Assembly (NCBI GenBank): GCA_016721825.1
Contig: JADKHI010000002.1
Location: forward strand, 656,745 to 720,744
Direction of reading: 5' to 3'
DNA: 64,000 nucleotides
From: Flavobacteriales bacterium
GTDB taxonomy: Bacteria; Bacteroidota; Bacteroidia; Flavobacteriales_F; PHOS-HE28
Shown here: piece by piece, positions 8,416-17,200 of the stretch
Layout of the letters: the number at the start of each line of letters is the position of its first letter
Position numbering within the stretch: the stretch's first letter is position 1
Translations under genes and position numbers: made by a program
The notes under the pieces: generated by a model
The model's input: only the letters and a program-made list of their open reading frames with translations
Told to the model about the DNA's origin: nothing
Database searches by the model: none

Positions 8416-8964
8416 TCAGCCGTTCATGAGTTCTTGGTATACTGAGGTCAGGCGCTCGCGCAGCTTCATCACCGCGTAGCGTTTCCGGGAAATGATGGTC
8501 TTCAGGTTCTCGCCTTGTTCATCGGCGATCTGTTGCAGCGTCTTCTCCTCCAGCTCGTTCTGCACGAAGACCTCGCGCTGGTTCGCTGGCAGCTCCTCCA
8601 AGCCCGCCATCAGCTCTTCCCAGAAGATGCGCTTCAGCTCGGCCAGGTCGGGGTCGTGGTCATCCGCCAGCAGGATCTCGCGGAAACCGAGCTCACCATC
8701 CTCGTCTTCGTAGGACAGATCTTCCAGCGGCGTGGTGGTCTTCTTGCGGTAGCGGTCGGTGATCTTGTTGCGGGCCACACGGTACAGCCAGCCGCTCACC
8801 TGCCCAATGGCCTCCACTTCGGGCTGGCTTGCGAACTGCGTCCATACATCCTGAAGCACATCCTCAGCATCCGCCTCGGTGCGCACGCGACCGCGTATAA
8901 AGGCGTACAGCGCACGGCCGTATTCCTTCACCACGTTGGTGATGCGCTTGGGTTTATCCGCCAT
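8416..8964 (-). CDS. RNA polymerase ECF-type sigma-70 factor
   Basis: A 182-residue extracytoplasmic-function-type sigma factor from the ATG at 8964 (MADKPKRITNVVKEYG). Sigma region 2 is visible as YAFIRGRVRTEADAEDVLQDVW and WLYRVARNKITDRYRKK. Region 4 is seen as LPANQREVFVQNELEEKTLQQIAD followed by a basic recognition helix region (LKTIISRKRYAVMKLRERL). A longer frame to 9081 is not supported because region 2 needs no more N-terminal sequence. Such factors direct RNA polymerase to stress promoters and are normally held by a membrane anti-sigma factor; none of the classical kind is here, but small membrane proteins follow directly. Confidence 0.9.
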   Translation of the reverse strand: MADKPKRITNVVKEYGRALYAFIRGRVRTEADAEDVLQDVWTQFASQPEVEAIGQVSGWLYRVARNKITDRYRKKTTTPLEDLSYEDEDGELGFREILLADDHDPDLAELKRIFWEELMAGLEELPANQREVFVQNELEEKTLQQIADEQGENLKTIISRKRYAVMKLRERLTSVYQELMNG

Positions 8965-9162
8965 GTACGGGAGGGTGAGGTCCGGATCCACACAAAGGAA
9001 GACGGGATCCGGTGAGGAATACTTCAACGCCCACATGAACCGCCGGACCCAACGGGTATCCGCGCTATCCGATGCGGTCATGGATCCATGCCGCCGTTCA
9101 TCATGTAACCAGCGATGATCCAGGAGCGAATGCCCATTTCAGACTCCGACATCGAGTTCACC

Positions 9163-10803
9163 ATGAGACTGCCCTTCGCTTCTATCGCCTTACTGGTCAT
9201 CACCACTTACTGCCATGCACAAGGCGGAAGCCCTGAACGAACAGCGGCCATGGACAAGGCCCTGACCGATCATTTCACTGGGGATGTACCGGGCGGTGCG
9301 GTGCTTGTGGCGAAGGGTGGCGTGGTGCTGTACGAGAAGGCCATTGGACTGGCCGACATCACGAAGAAGACGCCCTTGAGCACGGACAACGTGTTCCGCA
9401 TCGGCAGCGTGAGCAAGCAGTTCACGGCGTTGGCGATCCTGCAACTGGCGGATGCGGGCAAGTTGAAGTTGAGCGACGAGATCCAACTATACGTGGCCTT
9501 TCCGAAGAAGGGGCAGATCATCACCATCGAGCACCTGCTGACGCATACTTCGGGCATTCCCAACTACACGGCTCAACCCTCGTTCAACGCAGAGCGCTAC
9601 GGCAAGGACATCACCCTTGACAGCTTGATCGCCTCGTTCGCAGAGCTGCCCTTGGAGTTCGCTCCCGGCACGAAATGGAACTACAGCAACAGTGGCTACA
9701 TCCTGCTGGGCGCCATTCTGGAGAAGGCCTCAGGGCAAAGCTGGGAAGCCTACCTGAGGGAGCATATCTTCAAACCAGCGGGCATGTCGCACAGCAGCGC
9801 ATCCGCGTTCAACGGTCAGCTTCCCGGTGAAGCGCTCGGCTATGCGGAAGGTGATTCAGGCTACGAAGTGGCGACCTACCTGAGCATGAGCTGGCCTTAC
9901 GCCGCAGGCACCATGCGCAGCACTGTGGGGGACCTGTGGGCCTGGAACCGCAGTGTGTTCGCGGGCAAGTTGCTGCCCAGGTCATGGGTCGAGAAAGCGC
10001 ACACCGAACACCTGCTCACCGACGGTTCGGCTACGCACTACGGCTACGGCTGGTCCATGATGAACGTACAGGGCAGTCGCACGATCGAGCATGGCGGCGG
10101 CATCAACGGTTTTGTGAGCAGGAGCCTCTACTTGCCTGAGGAGGATATTTACGTTGCAGTGCTAACGAACCGCGAGAGCGACGACGCGAGCACCCTCGCA
10201 CCCACATTGGCAGCCATCGCCATGGGCAAGCCTTATGCTGGCACGGTGGTACCCTTGGATCCGAAAAAAGCAGCGGAGTACACAGGTGTGTACACGAACA
10301 AGGACCGTGTGGAACGCTACATCACTGCGGATGAAAAAGGAATGCACTCGCAGCGGCAAGGTTCCTCCGTGCGCGACCTGGACCACTTGGGCAACGACCG
10401 CTTCCTGGCGCATGGAGATGTGATCACCTTCACCTTTCAACGTACGGACGGCAAGGTCACAGGGGCCTTGCTCCGCACCCGGCAGAGCGAAGAACAGCTC
10501 ACCCGGACCGACAAGCCTCTGCCAACGCGGACCGAGTTACCCTTGAACGGGGAGGAACTCCAGAAGTACGTCGGCGAATATGAACTGATGCCCGGCTTCA
10601 CGCTCACCTTCCGTGTGGAGGGCGATCGCTTCTTCGCACAAGCCACTGGCCAACCGGAGTTCGAACTGTACGGCGAAGGTCCCGATGCCTTCTTCCTGAA
10701 GGTAGTGGATGCTCGCATCGTGTTCTACCCTGAAGCGGATGGCACTGTGAAGCGCATGAAGCTCTTCCAAGGAGGAGAGATGGAAGGGAAGCGGATCGAG
10801 TAG
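9163..10803 (+). CDS. Secreted serine hydrolase, class C beta-lactamase fold
   Basis: A 546-residue exported protein. A signal peptide (MRLPFASIALLVITTYCHAQ) precedes a beta-lactamase/transpeptidase-like domain of about 330 residues. The family motifs are present: SVSK with Ser82 and Lys85, WNYSNSGY (the YxN motif) and EHGGGING (third motif in place of KTG). The C-terminal ~170 residues contain two beta-rich segments of the DUF3471/lipocalin-like type seen in many such hydrolases. Members act as D-aminopeptidases, esterases or penicillin-binding proteins; true beta-lactamase activity should not be assumed. The ATG at 9163 is preferred over 9115 because it starts the signal peptide directly. 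Confidence 0.88.
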   Translation: MRLPFASIALLVITTYCHAQGGSPERTAAMDKALTDHFTGDVPGGAVLVAKGGVVLYEKAIGLADITKKTPLSTDNVFRIGSVSKQFTALAILQLADAGKLKLSDEIQLYVAFPKKGQIITIEHLLTHTSGIPNYTAQPSFNAERYGKDITLDSLIASFAELPLEFAPGTKWNYSNSGYILLGAILEKASGQSWEAYLREHIFKPAGMSHSSASAFNGQLPGEALGYAEGDSGYEVATYLSMSWPYAAGTMRSTVGDLWAWNRSVFAGKLLPRSWVEKAHTEHLLTDGSATHYGYGWSMMNVQGSRTIEHGGGINGFVSRSLYLPEEDIYVAVLTNRESDDASTLAPTLAAIAMGKPYAGTVVPLDPKKAAEYTGVYTNKDRVERYITADEKGMHSQRQGSSVRDLDHLGNDRFLAHGDVITFTFQRTDGKVTGALLRTRQSEEQLTRTDKPLPTRTELPLNGEELQKYVGEYELMPGFTLTFRVEGDRFFAQATGQPEFELYGEGPDAFFLKVVDARIVFYPEADGTVKRMKLFQGGEMEGKRIE

Positions 10804-10849
10804 TGCGGAATAATAGGTCTCAGGTCCGCATCTTCAGACGATCGGCGTG

Positions 10850-11194
10850 CTACCCGGCGGCCAGTAAGCGCCAGCCCAACCCCGCCAGGATGCCTGCGAG
10901 GATGAGCCCATAGATCAGCTTGTTGTACTTGGCCAGCCACAGCGGTAGGTAGATGTCGAAGTTGGCCGCATCGGAATCCGAGTAGCGACGGGCGATCAAG
11001 GTGGAGGGACAGACCATTCGGAAAACAAGCAATACCAGGCATTCGAGCCCGATCAGAGACAAGGCGACCCAGAACCAATGGTCAATGTGATCCGTGATGA
11101 CCGCATACAGCAGGTAAAAGATCACCACGTTGAAGAAGACCCATACCGCCGTGTGGAGGGCCTTGATGGCGACGAGCTTGTCCCGGTCGGTCAT
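10850..11194 (-). CDS. Small integral membrane protein, conserved, unknown function
   Basis: A 114-residue protein from ATG at 11194 (MTDRDKLVAIKALHT) with three hydrophobic segments and a conserved-looking loop RYSDSDAANFDIYLPLWLAKYNKLIYG before the last helix. Proteins with this layout are frequent in environmental bacteria, but I know no function. The frame is open to 11281, but that extension has no membrane character and overlaps the pirin gene. Confidence 0.65.
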   Translation of the reverse strand: MTDRDKLVAIKALHTAVWVFFNVVIFYLLYAVITDHIDHWFWVALSLIGLECLVLLVFRMVCPSTLIARRYSDSDAANFDIYLPLWLAKYNKLIYGLILAGILAGLGWRLLAAG

Positions 11195-11270
11195 GCCCTG
11201 AAGGTAGCCAGCACGCCGGCTGAAATGGGTCACGTGCGTTCTAACTTTCACACACCAATTCGACTCGCAC

Positions 11271-12248
11271 ATGGAACGCAAGGAATTCCTTCATCGCGGA
11301 TTGCTCGGCACTGCGCTGGCCTTCATCGGTGGCGCCTTCAGCAGTACGGCCAAGGCCATGGAGAACATGGCGGGCAACGGTCTTCGTGGCGTTGAGGGAG
11401 TGCTGTCCCCCACCAACACGCACATGGTGGGCAACGGCTTCAAGGTGATGAACTACTTCCCGAACGGGAAGGGCTTCGAGGAGCGCATGAGCCCCTTTTT
11501 CCTGCTGGACTTCAACGCGGAGGTGAACTTTCCGCCGAGCGAGCTGAGCCAGGGCGTGGGTGTGCACCCGCACCGCGGCATCGAGACGATCACCTTCGCC
11601 TACAAGGGAAGCGTGGAGCACCATGACAGCAAGGGCAACCACGGCATCATCAACGCGGGTGATGTGCAATGGATGACGGCCGGTGGCGGCGTGCTGCACA
11701 AGGAATATCACGAGCAGACCTTCAACCGCAGCGGTGGCGCCTTCGAGATGCTGCAGTTGTGGATCAACCTGCCCGCCAAGCACAAGATGGTGCCAGCGAA
11801 GTACCAGAGTATCCTGCACGCGAACAAGCCCAAGGTGGTGCTGCCCAAGGGGCATGGCACGGTGCACGTGGTAGCGGGTGAGTACGAAGGTGTGAAGGGC
11901 ATCGCGAGCGCCTACTCGCCGATCCACATGTACGACATGCACCTGAACGTGGGCGCCGACGTGAGCTTCCAGCTGCCCGCGAACTACAACACCGGTATCC
12001 TGGTGGTGGACGGGGCGATCACGGTGAACGGTACCTCCGCACCCGAGAACCAGTACGTGCAGTTGAAGAACGAGGCTGGCGCCATTCGCATCCAGGTGTC
12101 GCGCAAGTGCATCCTATTGGTGCTGAGCGGCGAGCCGCTGAACGAGCCCTACGTGAACTACGGTCCCTTCGTGATGAACACCGAAGAAGAGATCCGCCAG
12201 GCGATCGAGGACTACAACAGCGGGAAGTTCGGGTTCCTGGCCGACTAG
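11271..12248 (+). CDS. Pirin family protein with exported N-terminus
   Basis: A 325-residue bicupin. The N-terminal cupin carries the pirin metal site: HPHRGIET, VEHHDSKGNHG and MTAGGGVLHKE with the expected His and Glu ligands. The C-terminal cupin is more degenerate. Bacterial pirins include quercetin dioxygenase-like enzymes and redox regulators. The N-terminus (MERKEFLHRGLLGTALAFIGGAFS) resembles a signal peptide of the kind added to exported or Tat-like cofactor proteins, which is less usual for pirins and suggests an envelope location. Start ATG 11271 is well placed. Confidence 0.88.
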   Translation: MERKEFLHRGLLGTALAFIGGAFSSTAKAMENMAGNGLRGVEGVLSPTNTHMVGNGFKVMNYFPNGKGFEERMSPFFLLDFNAEVNFPPSELSQGVGVHPHRGIETITFAYKGSVEHHDSKGNHGIINAGDVQWMTAGGGVLHKEYHEQTFNRSGGAFEMLQLWINLPAKHKMVPAKYQSILHANKPKVVLPKGHGTVHVVAGEYEGVKGIASAYSPIHMYDMHLNVGADVSFQLPANYNTGILVVDGAITVNGTSAPENQYVQLKNEAGAIRIQVSRKCILLVLSGEPLNEPYVNYGPFVMNTEEEIRQAIEDYNSGKFGFLAD

Positions 12249-12412
12249 CGCTCAGCTCTTCCGCACCACCACCGCCACGCGGAACCCCCCTTCAGGTGAG
12301 GGGCCTGTGAAGGGTGCGGAAAGGGCCTCATGCTAACTGGTGTTCAGAACCTCCGTGAACGTTCCGCGTCGGCCCTTTCCCACTATCCACCGGACGTACC
12401 GAACTTGCCACC

Positions 12413-12922
12413 ATGTCACATGCTAGCGACGGGTCGCGTTTCACCATCCGCGAGGCCACGACCACGTCCGATCAGGTCGCTGCCTGTGCGTTGCAGTTCG
12501 CCGTGTATGTCGGTGACGGCTATGTCGAAGCGGAACGGGCGGCTACCAACCTGAAGCCTGAGGTCCTCGGGAGCGGCGGCACCCAGCTCATTGCCTGTCG
12601 ACCGGACGGGTCCGTTGTGGGCGCAGTGCTCTACCTGCACCAAGGCAGTGCGTTGCAGCAAGTGGCGGCGCCAGGCGAGCGGGAGATCCGGATGCTGGGT
12701 GTGGCGCGGGAAGCGCGAGGCGAAGGCGTGGGCGAAGCGCTGGTGCGGTCCTGCATCGAACGCGCACGGATGGACAATGCGAGCGCGCTCGTGTTGTGGA
12801 CAAGGCTGAACATGGAAGCAGCCCAGCGGCTCTACGCCCGGCTCGGCTTCACCCGTATCACGGACAGGGACATGCAGGACGACCGCGGCTTCACCCGGAT
12901 GGTCTACGCTTACATATACTGA
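12413..12922 (+). CDS. GNAT family N-acetyltransferase
   Basis: A 169-residue single-domain acetyltransferase. It has the GNAT beta-strand series with EIRMLGVAREARGEGVGEALV, where RGEGVG matches the acetyl-CoA pyrophosphate-binding Q/RxxGxG motif, followed by ERARMDNASALVLWT and a C-terminal AQRLYARLGFTRI motif. The acceptor is unknown. It ends one base before the stop codon of the convergent desaturase gene. Confidence 0.85.
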   Translation: MSHASDGSRFTIREATTTSDQVAACALQFAVYVGDGYVEAERAATNLKPEVLGSGGTQLIACRPDGSVVGAVLYLHQGSALQQVAAPGEREIRMLGVAREARGEGVGEALVRSCIERARMDNASALVLWTRLNMEAAQRLYARLGFTRITDRDMQDDRGFTRMVYAYIY

Positions 12923-12923
12923 C

Positions 12924-13997
12924 CTAGGCCAGCGCCACCACCTGATCGACCTGATCGTTGGCGAAGGGCACCGGTGCCGTTCGGCTGCGCAGAAAGGCGA
13001 TCACCTCCTCATCGTTCTTGTACACGTTGCCCACGTTCACGAAATGCTCCGCCAGCTTATCGTAGCGGTCGCTCATGAGCATGCCGAAGATGTTGAGGTA
13101 GTTGAGGCCAGCGAACACCACGGCACGGTTGTCCGCGAAGTCCTGAAGATGCTCCCGGAAGTAACGCGGGTGATCCGTCCAATGCATGGTGGCATCGATG
13201 TGGTGGCTGATGTGGTAGCCGTCGTTCCAGCACTTGTGATTGAACTTCACGTTGATGCAGGTCACGCTGTTCTGGAAGGGATTGCCGGGTTGGTCGGCGC
13301 TCACGAAGGCATGTTGCACCCAGTTGCCGGCCATGGCCACCAAGCGGAAAATGATGAAGGGCAGGATGAAGACCACAAGGGTGGCGGGCCAGTTCACCGT
13401 GCAGAGCAGGGCGCAGCCCAGAATGAAGAGCAGTTCGCCGCGCACCACGCGGTAAAGCAGGCGGTTGCGTTTGCGTTGGAAGAAATAAGCGGCCAGCGTG
13501 TAAATGCCCGTGAAGAAGAAGGTCAGGAAATATCGGGTGAACGCCCAGCCGGAGTCGCGCTGGTAAGGCATGGTGCTGCTTTCATCAGGCTCCAGGTTGT
13601 TCTCGGCGTGGTGCATGCCCACATGGTGCGCATGGTAGGTCTCGGGGCTCTGTCCGAAGAAGGGCGCCAGCACCCAGGGCAGGTAGTAGTTCATCCACGG
13701 GGCCTTGAAGAAGGGCCGGTGCGTGGTGCAGTGCAGCATCAGGCCGAAGGGACCCTTGTACGTGACGTTGTTGATGAAGAGGTAGACGATCGCGATGGTC
13801 CACCAAAGCCAGCCGGTGACGAAAGGCATGAAAAGCAGCACGCCCAAGGGGATCAGGGTGCAGGTGACCTCGATGGTCTTGTAGATGAAGGGCAGGTCGC
13901 GCTCGTCGCGGATCAAGCGCAGGAAGAAGCGGTCCAGGGGCGAACGGTGCGTGGGAGCAACGTACTCCGGATCGGTAAGGGTGGTGAAGGCCAGCAT
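12924..13997 (-). CDS. Membrane fatty acid desaturase family protein
   Basis: A di-iron integral membrane enzyme of about 357 residues (ATG 13997, MLAFTTLTDPEYV). Three His boxes are visible: HCTTHRP, HAHHVGMHHAENN and a final NHKCWNDGYHISHHID cluster. Several hydrophobic segments bring the boxes to the cytoplasmic face. The family introduces double bonds or hydroxyl groups in acyl chains or carotenoids. The acyl substrate is not predictable. The frame is open upstream to 14231 with an alternative ATG at 14030; the basic N-terminal extension beyond that does not look like this family. Confidence 0.85.
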   Translation of the reverse strand: MLAFTTLTDPEYVAPTHRSPLDRFFLRLIRDERDLPFIYKTIEVTCTLIPLGVLLFMPFVTGWLWWTIAIVYLFINNVTYKGPFGLMLHCTTHRPFFKAPWMNYYLPWVLAPFFGQSPETYHAHHVGMHHAENNLEPDESSTMPYQRDSGWAFTRYFLTFFFTGIYTLAAYFFQRKRNRLLYRVVRGELLFILGCALLCTVNWPATLVVFILPFIIFRLVAMAGNWVQHAFVSADQPGNPFQNSVTCINVKFNHKCWNDGYHISHHIDATMHWTDHPRYFREHLQDFADNRAVVFAGLNYLNIFGMLMSDRYDKLAEHFVNVGNVYKNDEEVIAFLRSRTAPVPFANDQVDQVVALA

Positions 13998-14211
13998 AGG
14001 TGGCGCCAAGATCGGCGATCGTAGGGCCATCTGGTGCTTTTGTTGACCGAATCCTATGGGAATGTTGTGTCGGCCCTCTTGACATTCCAGGCTGCCGACC
14101 CATGGGCAGATCCATCGACGAAAGGCAACAATTCGTCGAATAAGGCGAACCCTAGGCAATAGGAATGAGTAGGACCGATCGCAGACCCATTCAAGGGGAA
14201 GCAGCCGGCCG

Positions 14212-17200
14212 ATGAAGCGGATCCTTACCATCTCCCTCCTGATCCTCCTCGCAGCCTTTCACGCCCAGGCCACCCACATCAGCGGCGGAGAGATCTACTA
14301 CGACTGCCTCGGGAACAACCAGTACCGGGTCACCCTGATCATTTACCGCGACTGTGCCGGTGTGAACCTGGACCCTTCGTTCGACGCCACCTTCAGCAGC
14401 CCCTGCGACACCTTCACGGTACAGGTGAACACCCCCAACGGGGTGGAGCTGAGCCAGCTCTGCGGACAGCAACTGCCCAACAGCAGTTGCAACGGTGGCA
14501 ATCTGCCCGGAATTCAGCAGTATACCTACACCACTGTGGTAACACTGCCACCCTGCGACTTCTGGACCATCAGCTGGTCGTTGAGCAACCGGAACGGGGC
14601 CATAGCCAACCTGCAGACACCGAACCAGACGCAGATGTATGTGCAGGCCACCTTGAACAACACGGTGGACGCCTGCGACGATTCGCCGCAGTTCACCGGC
14701 ATCGCCAGCCCCTTTGTCTGCCTCAACTACCCGGTGACTTACAGCCTGGGCGCCTATGATACCGATGGCGACTCCCTCACCTACACGCTGATCGGCGCCA
14801 TGGGCCAGGGGCAGGCTTTGCTTCCCTACGTGAACCCTTACAGCGGCACGCAGCCCATCACCGGACTGGTCCTTGACCCGCAAACGGGCTTGCTCAGTTT
14901 CACCCCGACCCAGCAGGGCAACTGGGTGGTGGTGGTGCAAGTGAACGAGTACGACACGCTCGGCAACCTGATCGGCACGGTGATGCGGGATATGCAGTTC
15001 GTGGCCTACCCCTGTAGCAATGTGCCACCCAACGCCGCATCGGGCAGTATCACCAACGTGAACGGCAACGCCGTGATCACGGGAAGCAACGAGATCGAGG
15101 TGTGCGAGAGCGGCAGTGTGTGCTTCAACATGGTGATCAACGACGTGAACACCAACAACGTGCTCGACGCGGTCTCCAACATCACCAGTGTGTTGCCCGG
15201 CGCTACCTTCAGTTTCACCGGCACAAACCCCATCACCTGCACGGTCTGCTGGACAGGAAGCAATGGAACGGCGGGGTACTATCCGTTCACGATCAACGTG
15301 GACGATGGTGCCTGTCCGATCCCCGGTATCCAGACCTACGCCTACACGATCCATGTGATCGACGGCGTGTTCATCAACGTACAGACCACCGATGCCAGCT
15401 GTCAGGGAGTTAACAACGGTTCCGCCGCTGTAAGTGTGTTCGATGGAACCGCCCCGTATCAATACAACTGGGGGTCACTACCCTTCAACACCGCCCTCAT
15501 CACGACAGGTGCAGGCACCTACCAAGTACAGGTGACGGATGCGAACGGCTGTGTGTCTGCACCGGCCACCGCGATCATCAATGCACCTGCACCTCCTACG
15601 GCCAATGCTGGACCTGACCTTGTGGTGTGTCAAGGCGCCTACCCCATAACCCTGAACGGTGCGGTCGGCAACGCCGCCTCGGGCAATTGGTCGGGAGGTG
15701 CGGGCAGCTACACGGGTAGCGGCACCAACGTATCGTACACCCCCTCTGCGGGCGAGATCGCAGCGGGTGGTGTGGACCTCATGCTTACCGCGGTGTCCAG
15801 CACAGCCTGCCCGAACGCCACGGACATGGTGCACATCAGCCTGAGCAACAGCTTCGTGAACGCCAACGTCAGCGGAACCAATGCCACCTGTTTCGGTACC
15901 GCGAACGGCACGGCCACCTACACCCCCGTGTTGCCGGGTCTCACCTACCAATGGAGCACCAGCCCCGTGCAGAACACACCCACGGCCACCGGCCTCGGAG
16001 CAGGAACCTACAGTGTGACCGTTGTGGATGCGCTGGGCTGCAACAACACCGAGACGGTCACCATCACCCAACCGCAAGCGCTGGCCGTCGCGAACCTGCA
16101 AGTGGTGAACGAGACCTGTGCAGGCCAAGGCAACGGCAGCGCCACGCTGACCATGACCGGCGGCACCCAGCCTTACAACTACGTCTGGAGCAACGGCACC
16201 AGCAGCTCCGGCATCGTGGCCGGCGCGGGAACCTACACGGTCATCATCACGGATTCGAACGGTTGCGCACCGGTGAACACCACGGCCGTGATCGGCACTA
16301 CCTCACAGAACCCCACCGCCAACGCGGGTCCTGACCTCATTGCCTGCCAGGGCACACAAGCTGTGGCATTGAACGGGTCGATCACCAACGCGGCCTCGGG
16401 TGGTTGGTCCGGTGGTGCCGGCAACTACAGCGGAACGGGCACCAACGTGCTCTACACGCCTTCGCCTGGTGAAGTGGCTGCCGGCAGCGCGACCCTTACG
16501 CTCACAGCGGTATCGGGCTTCGGCTGCCCCACGGCCACCGATGTGGCGGTGATCAACATCAGCAACAGCTTCCTCAGCTCAAGTGTGACCGGCACCAACG
16601 CCACCTGCAATGGCATCGCCACCGGCAGCGCCGCGTACAGTCCCGTGCTGCCGGGTGTTACCTACCAGTGGAGCACCAATCCGATCCAGACCACGCCCAC
16701 TGCCATCGGCCTCGGCGCGGGTAGCTACGTGCTCACCGCAACAGATGCACTGGGTTGCAGCATTGCTCTACCCGTCACCATCACCCAACCGCAGGCCCTG
16801 ACCATCGCAAGCCTTCAGGTGGTGAACGAGACCTGCGCGGGACAGGGGAACGGTAGCGCCGGCATCGCCATGGTGGGCGGCACCATGCCTTACAGCTATC
16901 TATGGAGCAACGGTGCCACCACGCCCTCCATCACTGCGGGTGCGGGCACCTACAACGTTTCCGTGACCGATGCGAACGGCTGTGCTCCGGTGAACGCGAC
17001 TGCCGTGATCAATGCCGCTGGCCAACCCAACATCGCCAGTGCCGGACCAGATCTCGTGGCCTGCCAAGGTGCTTACCCGATCGGCCTGCAAGCCACCGTG
17101 GTGAATGCCACAGGTGGACAGTGGAGCGGTGCCGGACAGTTCTTCGGGGGCGGCCTCAACGTGCAGTACACGCCAACCAACGGTGAGCGCATGGCCGGCT

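Noticed and set aside
9163..10803. Calling the serine hydrolase a beta-lactamase resistance gene
   Set aside because: The third motif and C-terminal domains fit general serine hydrolases; resistance is not supported.
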